Positions 9,811 through 16,899 of a stretch of DNA of 64,000 bases are shown here, piece after piece. A model generated the notes under the pieces. The model was not told the DNA's origin and ran no database searches. It saw only the letters and a program-made list of their open reading frames with translations. The position numbers and the translations under genes were made by a program. The DNA is taken from positions 56,104-120,103 of the forward strand of contig JAFVZT010000002.1 in the NCBI GenBank assembly GCA_017508045.1, in the 5' to 3' direction. Source of the DNA: Oscillospiraceae bacterium. GTDB taxonomy: Bacteria > Bacillota > Clostridia > Oscillospirales > Oscillospiraceae. How positions within the stretch are numbered: the stretch's first letter is position 1; each line of letters starts with the position of its first letter.

Positions 9811-9891
9811 ATACGTGTTAAACCTTTTTCATTTCTAACCTCTCTTTTCATGGAAAACCCGGTATCGTCTGGTCAACGATACCGGGTTTTT
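9811..9891 (+). ncRNA. Candidate small RNA of ~80 nt
   Basis: Bounded by the promoter at 9777-9804 and a terminator hairpin at 9854-9891 (13-bp stem AACCCGGTATCGT with its complement, then TTTTT). The body is pyrimidine-rich with two CCTCTC-like tracts that could pair with ribosome binding sites. No convincing ORF. The hairpin also serves as rubrerythrin terminator on the minus strand, so the RNA could also be transcriptional noise from a chance promoter. Confidence 0.4.
9854..9891. terminator. Bidirectional terminator downstream of rubrerythrin
   Basis: Stem AACCCGGTATCGT / ACGATACCGGGTT with a 7-base loop, flanked by A and T runs on both sides. Ends rubrerythrin on the minus strand and the candidate small RNA on the plus strand. 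Confidence 0.75.
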
Positions 9892-9923
9892 CATATAAAC
9901 AAACGAAAGACCGCATCTTCTGC

Positions 9924-10463
9924 TTAATAGTTTTCCGCGTTAACCTCAAAGTAGCTCTGGGGATGTGCGCAGGTGGGGCAAAGCTCGGGGGCTTTGGTAC
10001 CAACGACAATATGTCCACAGTTCCGGCACTCCCAAATCTTAACCTCGCTCTTGGAAAAGACCTGCATAGTCTGCACGTTCTCAAGCAGCTTGCGGTAGCG
10101 CTCCTCATGGTGCTTTTCAATGGCAGCTACCAAACGGAATTTTTCTGCCAGTTCGGGGAAACCCTCCTGCTCGGCGGTTTCTGCAAAGCCGGCATACATA
10201 TCTGTCCACTCGTAGTTCTCGCCCTCAGCAGCGTGTGCCAGATTTTCGGCGGTATCGCCAATGCCGTTTAATTCCTTAAACCACAGCTTGGCGTGTTCTT
10301 TTTCATTCTCCGCTGTTTTTAAAAACAGTGCGGCAATCTGCTCAAAGCCTTCTTTCTTTGCCTTGGATGCAAAATAGGTATACTTGTTTCTTGCCTGAGA
10401 TTCCCCTGCAAATGCTGCCTCCAGGTTTTTCTCGGTTTGGGTGCCTGCGTATTTGTTTGCCAT
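9924..10463 (-). CDS. rbr: Rubrerythrin
   Basis: 179 residues. Non-haem di-iron peroxidase that reduces hydrogen peroxide in anaerobes. The four-helix diiron domain shows ligand motifs [21 protein letters not shown] and [10 protein letters not shown]. The C-terminal rubredoxin domain has CRNCGH and CPTCAH, the Fe(SCys)4 site. Starts at ATG behind AGGAGG. Likely a single-gene transcript, with its own promoter and terminator. Confidence 0.96.
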   Translation of the reverse strand: MANKYAGTQTEKNLEAAFAGESQARNKYTYFASKAKKEGFEQIAALFLKTAENEKEHAKLWFKELNGIGDTAENLAHAAEGENYEWTDMYAGFAETAEQEGFPELAEKFRLVAAIEKHHEERYRKLLENVQTMQVFSKSEVKIWECRNCGHIVVGTKAPELCPTCAHPQSYFEVNAENY

Positions 10464-10497
10464 AGAAATTTCCTCCTTATATTTTATATTTTGTAAA

Positions 10498-10525
10498 ATT
10501 GTATCACATTTCTTTAAATTTGAAA
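10498..10525 (-). promoter_or_regulatory. Probable rubrerythrin promoter
   Basis: TTTCAA, 16 bases, TACAAT on the minus strand, about 35 bases upstream of the start codon. The -35 box is imperfect; a Fur/PerR-type site was not evident. Confidence 0.45.
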
Positions 10526-10529
10526 AGAG

Positions 10530-11000
10530 TTAATTTAATATTGCCACACCCAAATTTAAATATCCCGCAAAGGTAACCCAGAGAATATACGGCAGCAGCA
10601 AATCCCCTGCCTTTTCATCGATTTCCGAAAAAGCACGAATTGTCAGGAAAATCAGTATCCACAGGACTAACAGCACAAAAAACGATACCCAATACCACCC
10701 CAATCCGAAAAAGACCAAGGGCCACAGGAAATTAACTGCCAGCTGCGCCCCGTAAAGAATCAGGGCGTTTCGGATTTTCTCCGGGGCCGCCGAAGATGTC
10801 AGCACCCGATAAGAGGCGTACCCCATCAAAAGATACAAAATTGTCCAAACTATGGGAAACAGCCAACCCGGCGGCGACAGCGGCGGCTGATTGAATTCTC
10901 CGTAAGCACCCATTCCCCCGCCGGTTAAAAGAGCCGCCAAGCCGCCTACAGCCAGAGGTATGGCAAGGCAGATAAGTAATTTCTTCCAATCGAGCTTCAT
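10530..11000 (-). CDS. TspO/MBR family tryptophan-rich membrane protein
   Basis: 156 residues, five hydrophobic helices, as in TspO. Signature stretches are FNQPPLSPPGWLFPIVWTI, LYLLMGYASYRV and WPLVFFGLGWYWVSF. TspO proteins bind porphyrins and in some bacteria take part in oxidative stress responses. The ATG at 11000 is chosen because of GGGAGGG upstream. It lies between rubrerythrin and thioredoxin genes, so a redox or haem-related role fits, but that is inference from location. Confidence 0.9.
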   Translation of the reverse strand: MKLDWKKLLICLAIPLAVGGLAALLTGGGMGAYGEFNQPPLSPPGWLFPIVWTILYLLMGYASYRVLTSSAAPEKIRNALILYGAQLAVNFLWPLVFFGLGWYWVSFFVLLVLWILIFLTIRAFSEIDEKAGDLLLPYILWVTFAGYLNLGVAILN

Positions 11001-11056
11001 AGTAATCCCTCCCGATATAGCATATGAAGCCAAATTGGTGCTTATCCACCTTTTTT

Positions 11057-11082
11057 AAAAGGACCTTCCTGACGGAAGGTCC
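11057..11082 (-). terminator. Terminator of the thioredoxin gene
   Basis: GGACCTTCC-GTCA-GGAAGGTCC followed by TTTT on the minus strand, directly after the thioredoxin stop codon. Confidence 0.8.
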
Positions 11083-11089
11083 AAAGCTT

Positions 11090-11395
11090 TTACAGTATCT
11101 TTAAAATATCTTCTTTGGGACGGTAGCCGACAAGCTGGTTGACTTTTTGTCCCTTTTCCATAACCAGCAAGGTAGGAATACTGGAAATACCATACCGAAT
11201 TGCAAGCTCCGGCTCTTCATCCACATTGATTTTGCATACGCAAATATGCTCCAGCTCCTCAGCGATTTCCTCGACTGCAGGGGCAATCATTTTACACGGT
11301 CCGCACCAGCTTGCCCAAAAATCAAGTAGCACCTTTTTTCCGTTTTTAAGGACCAATTCCTCAAAATTATCCTTTCCCACGTGAAAAACAGACAT
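11090..11395 (-). CDS. trxA: Thioredoxin
   Basis: 101 residues. Disulfide reductant with the active site WASWCGPCKM and the cis-proline loop SSIPTLLV. Length and fold match classical cytosolic TrxA. Preceded by AGGAGG and a good promoter, followed by a terminator: a monocistronic unit. A divergent promoter for the gene at 11462 overlaps the same 50 bases. Confidence 0.95.
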   Translation of the reverse strand: MSVFHVGKDNFEELVLKNGKKVLLDFWASWCGPCKMIAPAVEEIAEELEHICVCKINVDEEPELAIRYGISSIPTLLVMEKGQKVNQLVGYRPKEDILKIL

Positions 11396-11423
11396 ATTGC
11401 AACCTCCTTTGTGTTATGCTATG

Positions 11424-11452
11424 ATTATACTATAAAGCTTAGAAAAAGGCAA
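11424..11452 (-). promoter_or_regulatory. Thioredoxin promoter
   Basis: TTGCCT, 17 bases, TATAAT on the minus strand. It overlaps face-to-face with a plus-strand promoter (TTGTGT, 16 bases, TATAAA at 11409-11436), so polymerase binding in the two directions should be mutually exclusive. Confidence 0.6.
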
Positions 11453-11461
11453 GGTGCGAAT

Positions 11462-11824
11462 ATGGCCCATTGTAACGGAAGCTGTGCCTCCTGCGGAGGC
11501 TGTGCAAAGACGCTTCTATTAAGTCCCGGAGAGGTTATGCTTTTGCAGACGCTGGGGCAAATCCCCTTTTTACCCATTGCAAGAAAGAAAGAGGATATGG
11601 TTCCCGTATATTTAGAGGATACGCAGTTTTCTCAAGAGGAATATAGCCTTATATTGCAGGTTTTGGAGCAGAAAAATTTAATCATTCTGGATTATGATAA
11701 GCCGTTGTCCGGCTTCGACGCAAAGGCATACAAGGATTATCCCATCCATGGCAGTATGGCATTAACCCAAAGGGGGCAGATTGTTGTAGATATGCTGGAC
11801 AAGCAAGGTATCCCGGAGGAATAA
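11462..11824 (+). CDS. Hypothetical small protein with N-terminal Cys cluster
   Basis: 120 residues, function not recognised. The N-terminus MAHCNGSCASCGGCAK packs four cysteines in nine residues, a pattern suited to metal or Fe-S binding. The rest looks like a small alpha/beta or winged-helix fold (LTQRGQIVVDML near the end). Start at 11462 has a modest AAGGTG upstream; a longer in-frame reading would run into the divergent promoter. It is followed after one base by a SpoU methyltransferase, so the two are co-translated. Confidence 0.75.
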   Translation: MAHCNGSCASCGGCAKTLLLSPGEVMLLQTLGQIPFLPIARKKEDMVPVYLEDTQFSQEEYSLILQVLEQKNLIILDYDKPLSGFDAKAYKDYPIHGSMALTQRGQIVVDMLDKQGIPEE

Positions 11825-11825
11825 A

Positions 11826-12629
11826 ATGGCTAATTTTATTGAGATAACAAGCTTTCATGACCCCCGGCTGGACGCTTATGCCAGACTGACAGAAGCACAG
11901 CTGGCACAAACTCCCGGTCCAAAAACCGGCCTGTTTATTGCCGAAAGTCCAAAGGTCATTGCAAGGGCGCTGGAGGCCGGCTGCCGGCCGACTTCCGTAT
12001 TGGTAGAGCGTGGCAACTTAAACGGCGAAACGCTGGAAATTATCAACCGGTGCGGCAATGTACCGGTGTACATAGGAGAAAATTCTGTATTGGCACAGCT
12101 TACCGGCTACAAGCTGACCCGTGGGCTGCTGTGCGCCATGGAACGGCCAAAGCTTTGCGATCCGGAAGTAATCATTCAGACTGCCCGTCGAATTGCGGTG
12201 CTGGAGGATGTAGTCAATCCAACCAACTTAGGGGCAATCTTCCGCAGTGCCGCTGCCTTGGGTATGGATGCCATACTGCTAACACCCGGCTGCAGCGACC
12301 CGTTGTATCGCCGCAGCGCCCGTGTAAGTATGGGCACCGTATTTCAAGTACCCTGGGCATTCTGGGATAAACCCATGGGGTATCTCAGAGAGCTTGGTTT
12401 TAAAACCGCAGCAATGGCGCTGAAGGAAGACACAATAGCCATTGACGATGTGCGCCTGCAAAATGAACCGAGGCTTGCGGTTGTGCTGGGTACAGAGGGC
12501 GAAGGTCTGACTGCTGCCGCCATAGCCCAATGCGATTATACCGTAAAAATCCCTATGCAGCATGGTGTGGATTCATTAAATGTTGCCGCCGCCAGTGCGG
12601 TAGCCTTTTGGGAACTCAGAGCAAGATAA
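11826..12629 (+). CDS. SpoU/TrmH-family RNA 2'-O-ribose methyltransferase
   Basis: 267 residues. The N-terminal substrate-binding region (about 1-105) includes FIAESPKVIARAL. The SPOUT motifs are VVNPTNLGAIFRSAAALG, VLGTEGEGL and DSLNVAAASAVAFW. Acts on rRNA or tRNA ribose with SAM. It is only distantly similar to the family member at 3540, so not a recent duplicate. Paired with the Cys-cluster protein upstream. Confidence 0.88.
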   Translation: MANFIEITSFHDPRLDAYARLTEAQLAQTPGPKTGLFIAESPKVIARALEAGCRPTSVLVERGNLNGETLEIINRCGNVPVYIGENSVLAQLTGYKLTRGLLCAMERPKLCDPEVIIQTARRIAVLEDVVNPTNLGAIFRSAAALGMDAILLTPGCSDPLYRRSARVSMGTVFQVPWAFWDKPMGYLRELGFKTAAMALKEDTIAIDDVRLQNEPRLAVVLGTEGEGLTAAAIAQCDYTVKIPMQHGVDSLNVAAASAVAFWELRAR

Positions 12630-12630
12630 A

Positions 12631-12659
12631 AAGCACGCTGATCACCGGTCAGCGTGCTT
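12631..12659. terminator. Shared convergent terminator
   Basis: AAGCACGCTGA / TCAGCGTGCTT stem with a 7-base loop, lying between convergent genes; its right arm overlaps the stop codon of the GNAT gene. Confidence 0.7.
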
Positions 12660-13185
12660 AATCTGTTCTTGCCTTTAAAAAGCCCAGCGTCAGCTTACGA
12701 AACACCTGTTTGACCTGCTCCATAGGCAAGTCCTTTCGGGTGGACAGCACCCGAAACTTTCCGCCAACCTCCCAAACGTGATAACCTGTGTCATAAAAGC
12801 CGTTCTTTTCGTAAAAGGCAAAGCGGCGTTTGCGCTGAAGATAATTAGACGCTGTCGGGTCTAAAACTTCCACATTCAGCCCCAAAGCCTCATAGCTTTC
12901 CTGCAAATTTTGGAGGATTTGCGAGCCATAGCCTTTACCTCGTTGGGATTCCGCCACTGCAAGAAATAAAATATAACACAATCCGTCCATAGTAACAGAA
13001 ACGGTAAAGCCGCAAAAAAGCTCTTCGTCCAGATAGGCAGTCAAAGCAATATCTTTTCGTTTGGTGTTATACCACAGCAACGGCCAAGCAACACGTTCTT
13101 CCTTGGGAAACGCCAACCGGTACAGCTCCTTAACTTTTTTTGCCAAATCTTTATCATTATGAACATCTACCCTTGTTAAGCGCAT
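12658..13185 (-). CDS. GNAT family N-acetyltransferase
   Basis: 175 residues. The acetyl-CoA binding motif is VAESQRGKGYGSQIL (Q/R-x-x-G-x-G). The N-terminal half resembles GNATs that acetylate small molecules or peptides; no substrate can be assigned. Start at 13185 (MRLTRVDVH) chosen for AAAGGAA upstream; another in-frame ATG lies eight codons before it. A DUF3795-like or phosphinothricin acetyltransferase label would be guesswork. Confidence 0.82.
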   Translation of the reverse strand: MRLTRVDVHNDKDLAKKVKELYRLAFPKEERVAWPLLWYNTKRKDIALTAYLDEELFCGFTVSVTMDGLCYILFLAVAESQRGKGYGSQILQNLQESYEALGLNVEVLDPTASNYLQRKRRFAFYEKNGFYDTGYHVWEVGGKFRVLSTRKDLPMEQVKQVFRKLTLGFLKARTD

Positions 13186-13294
13186 ACAGTTTTGTTCCTT
13201 TCCCCGCATATTTACATCCGAGCAGTAATTTATGCTTGTCTACCATACCACAATTTTTCTTTTTACGCAACTTTGGATTTTTCGGAAAAACCCT

Positions 13295-13322
13295 TTGAAA
13301 ATCTGCTATTTTGTGGTATACT
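13295..13322 (+). promoter_or_regulatory. Promoter of the Dam-type methylase gene
   Basis: TTGAAA, 16 bases, TATACT on the plus strand, placing the start of transcription only ~15 bases from the GTG start codon. Confidence 0.6.
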
Positions 13323-13345
13323 GTAGAAAATGCGGAGGTGATATT

Positions 13346-14461
13346 GTGAATCCTATTATCAAGTGGCCCGGTGGAAAATCCAGAGAGCTGGATAGAATTA
13401 AATATCTCATCCCCGAACACAAGCGGTATGTAGAACCTTTCTTTGGCGGCGGCGCATTGTTTTTTGATTTGATTCCCAAAAAAGCCGCAATTAACGACAT
13501 TTCCGGCGATTTAATGCGCTTTTATCGGCTGGTCAAAGCCCAGGATCAGGATTTGCACCATCTTCTTCGTTGCTATTGCAACAGCTTTTGTCAGCTGAAT
13601 GAAACATGCCGCGAAGAAGCCTTGGAGCTTGTGCATCTGTTTTTTAAATTAAAGGAGGGCTTTTTGGACAAGGACGCCCTTTCTGCCGCCTTAAAGGACT
13701 TTATTGACGGCATTTGCACCATAACCAACCCCGACCTGTCGGAGCTTGTTTTAGACCCAAATGAATTTGCCCTGCAGCTGCACCGTATGGTGCAGGACAA
13801 ATTCCTGCGCACCGTTGACAACTATGACAAAAAGCCTTTTTCCACCCAGGACTTATGCGAAAACCTGATTACCGGTTTTACCGGCGGCTATTATATGTAT
13901 TTCAGAAAGGTGTTTAACGACATTCAGCTGGGGCGTATTGAAGCCCCCAGCGAGGCTTATCGGGCGGCAAACTTCTACTTTGTCCGGGAATATTGCTACG
14001 GCTCTATGTTCCGCTACAATGCCTCAGGAGAATTTAACATTCCCTACGGCGGCATGTCCTACAACCAAAAGGACATGGGCAGTAAAATTGACCGTATATT
14101 CCGCCAGGAAACTGCCGAGCTTTTTGCCGACACCGAAATTCATTGCTGCGACTTTTTGGATTTCTTCGAAAAAATAAACCTTTGCGCGGACGACTTTTTG
14201 TTCCTGGATCCTCCCTATGATACGGACTTTTCCGACTATGAGGGTAAGGATTTTACCAAGTACGACCAGGAGCGTCTGGCAAACGCCCTGAAAAACACCC
14301 CTGCCAAGTTTGTTTTGATTATTAAAAACACCGAGTTTATCCATAAGCTTTACAGCCGTGACTTCCATATTCTCACCTTTGACAAGCAGTATACCTATAA
14401 TGTCCGCAGCCGTAACGAACGGGACGCGGAGCATTTAATCATCACAAACTTCCCTGTTTAA
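13346..14461 (+). CDS. Dam-type DNA adenine-N6 methyltransferase, solitary
   Basis: 371 residues, well above the usual 270-280 for Dam/DpnM. N-terminal motif X is IIKWPGGKSRELDRI, the SAM site EPFFGGGALFFDL, and the catalytic motif IV FLDPPYDTDF near residue 290. The extra ~100 residues lie between the SAM motif and motif IV, in the target-recognition region, so sequence specificity may differ from GATC. The GTG start at 13346 has GGAGGTG upstream and matches the family N-terminus; earlier in-frame codons lack this. No restriction endonuclease gene lies on either side, so it is an orphan. Confidence 0.9.
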   Translation: MNPIIKWPGGKSRELDRIKYLIPEHKRYVEPFFGGGALFFDLIPKKAAINDISGDLMRFYRLVKAQDQDLHHLLRCYCNSFCQLNETCREEALELVHLFFKLKEGFLDKDALSAALKDFIDGICTITNPDLSELVLDPNEFALQLHRMVQDKFLRTVDNYDKKPFSTQDLCENLITGFTGGYYMYFRKVFNDIQLGRIEAPSEAYRAANFYFVREYCYGSMFRYNASGEFNIPYGGMSYNQKDMGSKIDRIFRQETAELFADTEIHCCDFLDFFEKINLCADDFLFLDPPYDTDFSDYEGKDFTKYDQERLANALKNTPAKFVLIIKNTEFIHKLYSRDFHILTFDKQYTYNVRSRNERDAEHLIITNFPV

Positions 14462-14466
14462 CCGAA

Positions 14467-14496
14467 AAAGACGGTGCAAAGCATGCACCGTCTTTT
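14467..14496 (+). terminator. Terminator of the methylase gene
   Basis: AAAAGACGGTGCA / TGCACCGTCTTTT stem immediately after the stop codon. Confidence 0.8.
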
Positions 14497-14643
14497 TTAC
14501 CGTCAACTTCTGCCTCATAAAAGCCGCCCAACAAATTTATTATAGCATAACGAATACATAGCCGTCAATATAAATTTGGTGATAATTCATAATTTCTATT
14601 TATTGCACGAATTAAAGTTGTGCATTTTGTATAGTTTTACATA

Positions 14644-14672
14644 TTGCAAATTTATTTTTCTTGTGCTATTAT
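14644..14672 (+). promoter_or_regulatory. Promoter of the ~410-nt structured RNA
   Basis: TTGCAA, 17 bases, TATTAT on the plus strand. Predicted start near 14680. Confidence 0.65.
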
Positions 14673-14679
14673 ATAGACA

Positions 14680-15092
14680 CAAAGAGGTGATACCGATGTA
14701 CACGTAACAAACCGGCTCACAATCAAAGCAAACAGGCTAGTGCGTACAGTTCCAAAATTTATCATATATTTAAGGAACGTAGGTCTTGTTAAGTTGTAAG
14801 TTAAATGTAAATCCAGTAAGAACACTTCGAACTGAACGACTAAGCCCAATGCCTGACCTGAGCCGATGGACAACCTTTATGTATCGATCCTAACCACACA
14901 TAAGAGCATCCCGCTGATGGGAACAGGCCAAATGAAGACGTGATTTGGAAAATAGGTGGTAATTCATAAAGGGCGTGTCGCAAGACTGTAGAAAGCGAGG
15001 TTAACCAATGATGTTAGATACTAAGAGTGAACAGAAATGACCCTTGGCTGTAAGTTCCGAAGTTAGGAGCAGCCAAGGGTCATTTCTTTTTT
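14680..15092 (+). ncRNA. Structured non-coding RNA, class not identified
   Basis: A gene-free 410-base unit with its own promoter and a 16-bp terminator stem (15035-15050 with 15070-15085, then CTTTTTT). No ORF above ~70 codons is plausible on this strand. Several local helices can be drawn: GTTCC/GGAAC at 14749-14777; TTATGT/ACATAA at 14877-14903; CATC/GATG near 14908-14918; CCAAAT/ATTTGG at 14929-14947; and GTC-GCAA-GAC near 14978, closed by a GNRA tetraloop. A longer-range AGGTC/GACCT pairing (14781 and 14855) may close a domain. The hallmarks of RNase P, tmRNA and SRP RNA are absent. The raiA RNA class of Firmicutes is the first one I would test. Near the 5' end, AGAGGTGAT precedes a three-codon ORF (Met-Tyr-Thr-stop). 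Confidence 0.65.
15035..15092 (+). terminator. Terminator of the structured RNA
   Basis: AAATGACCCTTGGCTG / CAGCCAAGGGTCATTT, 16 bp, 19-base loop, then a T run. The next promoter starts two bases after it. Confidence 0.85.
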
Positions 15093-15093
15093 A

Positions 15094-15122
15094 TTGCAAA
15101 TTCCGTTTCTTTGTTGTATATT
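15094..15122 (+). promoter_or_regulatory. Promoter of the C_GCAxxG_C_C gene
   Basis: TTGCAA, 17 bases, TATATT on the plus strand, 34 bases upstream of the start codon. Confidence 0.6.
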
Positions 15123-15155
15123 CTAATCAGAATATTTTGATAAAGGAGCTTTATA

Positions 15156-15599
15156 ATGGACCACAGTACTTATGCTGCAGAGTTGTTTGTAAAGGGCTAC
15201 AACTGTGCCCAGGCAATTACCGTTGCTTTTTCTGATGTCACCGGTCTGGACGAAAAACTCAGTGCAAAGCTGGCCTCCTCCTTTGGCGGCGGTATGGGAA
15301 GAATGCGGGAGGTCTGCGGCGCTGTCAGCGGTATGCTGATGGTGGCCGGTCTGCTTTATGGCTATGAAGAGCCGTTAAAGGGTGGTCCTTTGGAGCATTA
15401 CAGCCGGGTGCAGGAGCTGGCTGGAAAATTTAAAGAGCAGGTTGGCTCTATCGTCTGCAGAGAGCTGCTGAAAAATCCCCCTTCAGACCCAAACCCCACT
15501 CCCCGAACAGAAGAATTTTATAAGGTGCGACCCTGCGCCCGTTTTGTGGTGCTCGCCGCCCAAATTCTGGACACCTATATCGCAGAGCATCCTTTCTAA
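15156..15599 (+). CDS. C_GCAxxG_C_C family redox-type protein
   Basis: 147 residues. Matches the small family named after its conserved cysteine pattern: YNCAQAI, then SFGGGMGRMREVCGAVSGM, then paired cysteines toward the C-terminus (IVCRELL and RPCARFVV). The family is thought to be redox-active or metal-binding, often linked to electron-transfer partners; no reaction is established. Start ATG has AAAGGAG upstream. Own promoter and terminator, so monocistronic. Confidence 0.88.
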   Translation: MDHSTYAAELFVKGYNCAQAITVAFSDVTGLDEKLSAKLASSFGGGMGRMREVCGAVSGMLMVAGLLYGYEEPLKGGPLEHYSRVQELAGKFKEQVGSIVCRELLKNPPSDPNPTPRTEEFYKVRPCARFVVLAAQILDTYIAEHPF

Positions 15600-15607
15600 T
15601 AAATAAT

Positions 15608-15637
15608 CAAAGAAGCGGTGAAAACTCACCGCTTCTT
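15608..15637. terminator. Terminator between convergent genes
   Basis: AAGAAGCGGTGA / TCACCGCTTCTT with a 4-base loop, followed by a T-rich stretch on the plus strand; serves the C_GCAxxG_C_C gene and probably the DUF1015 gene. Confidence 0.75.
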
Positions 15638-15642
15638 ATTTT

Positions 15643-16896
15643 TTATTCCGACAGCTTATGAATAAACAGTCCGCTTCTTAATTTCGGCTCAAACCAAGTG
15701 GATTTCGGGGGCATAATCGCACCGGCATCGGCAATATCCATAAGATCCTCCATTGTGGTGGGGAACATGGAAAAAGCTACCGCCATACTACCGCTATCCA
15801 CTCTGTCTGCCAGCGCCTGCAGGCCGCGGATGCCGCCGACAAAGTCGATACGCTTATCCGTCCGGGGATCGCCGATTCCCAAAATAGGGTGCAGCAGATT
15901 GTTCTGCAAAATCGACACATCCAGCCGTGCAACCGGATCAGAGGAATCGTAGCTGCCCTCTTTGGCCTCCAGAAGCATCCATTTGCCATCCAGATACATA
16001 CCGTAGGTATGCTTTTTTTCCGGCTTCAGAGCGCCGGGCTCTGAATAAGGCGTCACAATGAAGGCTTCAGAAACCTTTTGCAAAAATTCTTCCTTTGTCA
16101 AGCCGTTTAGGTCCTTGACAATCCGGTTGTAATCCATAATGTACAGCTGATCATCCGGGAACAAAACAGACAGGAAATAGTTAAATTCCTCTGTGCCATT
16201 GTACGCCGGATTTGCAGATCTGCGCTTCACACCAACCCGGACAGCCGATGCGGAGCGATGATGCCCGTCGGCAATGTACAGGTTTTCAATTCCGGAAAAT
16301 GCTGTGCAAAGCCGGTCAATCACAGCAGGGTCATCTATCACATAAACCGTGTGACCGATGCCGTCGTCGCTGACAAAATCATAAACAGGGGTCTTTTCTG
16401 CCATAACCTGAGATACAATGGCGTTAATGCTGTCATTTGCCCGATAGGTCAGGAAAATAGGGCCTGTGTTTGCGTCGCAATAATCCACATGGTTGATTCG
16501 GTCCTGCTCCTTATCCGCCCGGGTAAGCTCATGCTTGCGGATAATATTATCCATATACTCGTCAATGGAGGTACAGCCTACAATACCGGTCTGGGCTCTG
16601 CCGTTCATCACCTGCTTGTAGATATACAGACAGGGCTTTTCATCCTGAATCAGAACGCCCTGTGCAATCATTGCATTGAGATTATCTCTTGCCTTTTCAT
16701 ATACACGGGTATCGTACAAGTCAATGGACGGATCCAAATCAATTTCCGCCTTGTCCACATGGAGAAAAGAATAGGGGTTGCCCACAACCATTTCCCGGGC
16801 CTCTGCGCTGTTCATCACATCGTAGGGTAGTGCCGCCACTTTATGGGCAAGCTCCGCTGCGGGACGAACAGCCTTAAATGCTCTTACAATTGACAT
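15643..16896 (-). CDS. DUF1015 family protein
   Basis: 417 residues. The N-terminus MSIVRAFKAVRPAAELAHKV and AALPYDVMNSAEA are typical, as is IADGHHRSASAVRV in the middle. DUF1015 proteins resemble HpcH/kinase-like folds and have been linked to phosphoserine metabolism by their constant neighbourhood with serA and serC in Clostridia. Here it follows serC by three bases. The biochemical role is not established to my knowledge; serine kinase-type activity has been proposed for relatives, which I treat as possible only. Confidence 0.9.
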   Translation of the reverse strand: MSIVRAFKAVRPAAELAHKVAALPYDVMNSAEAREMVVGNPYSFLHVDKAEIDLDPSIDLYDTRVYEKARDNLNAMIAQGVLIQDEKPCLYIYKQVMNGRAQTGIVGCTSIDEYMDNIIRKHELTRADKEQDRINHVDYCDANTGPIFLTYRANDSINAIVSQVMAEKTPVYDFVSDDGIGHTVYVIDDPAVIDRLCTAFSGIENLYIADGHHRSASAVRVGVKRRSANPAYNGTEEFNYFLSVLFPDDQLYIMDYNRIVKDLNGLTKEEFLQKVSEAFIVTPYSEPGALKPEKKHTYGMYLDGKWMLLEAKEGSYDSSDPVARLDVSILQNNLLHPILGIGDPRTDKRIDFVGGIRGLQALADRVDSGSMAVAFSMFPTTMEDLMDIADAGAIMPPKSTWFEPKLRSGLFIHKLSE

Positions 16897-16899
16897 TGC

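Noticed and set aside
14680-15092. RNase P, tmRNA, SRP RNA, group I or group II intron as identity of the structured RNA
   Set aside because: Conserved cores (for example GAGGAAAGTCCGGGC, a CCA-ended tRNA-like acceptor, the SRP loop, domain V) were not found.
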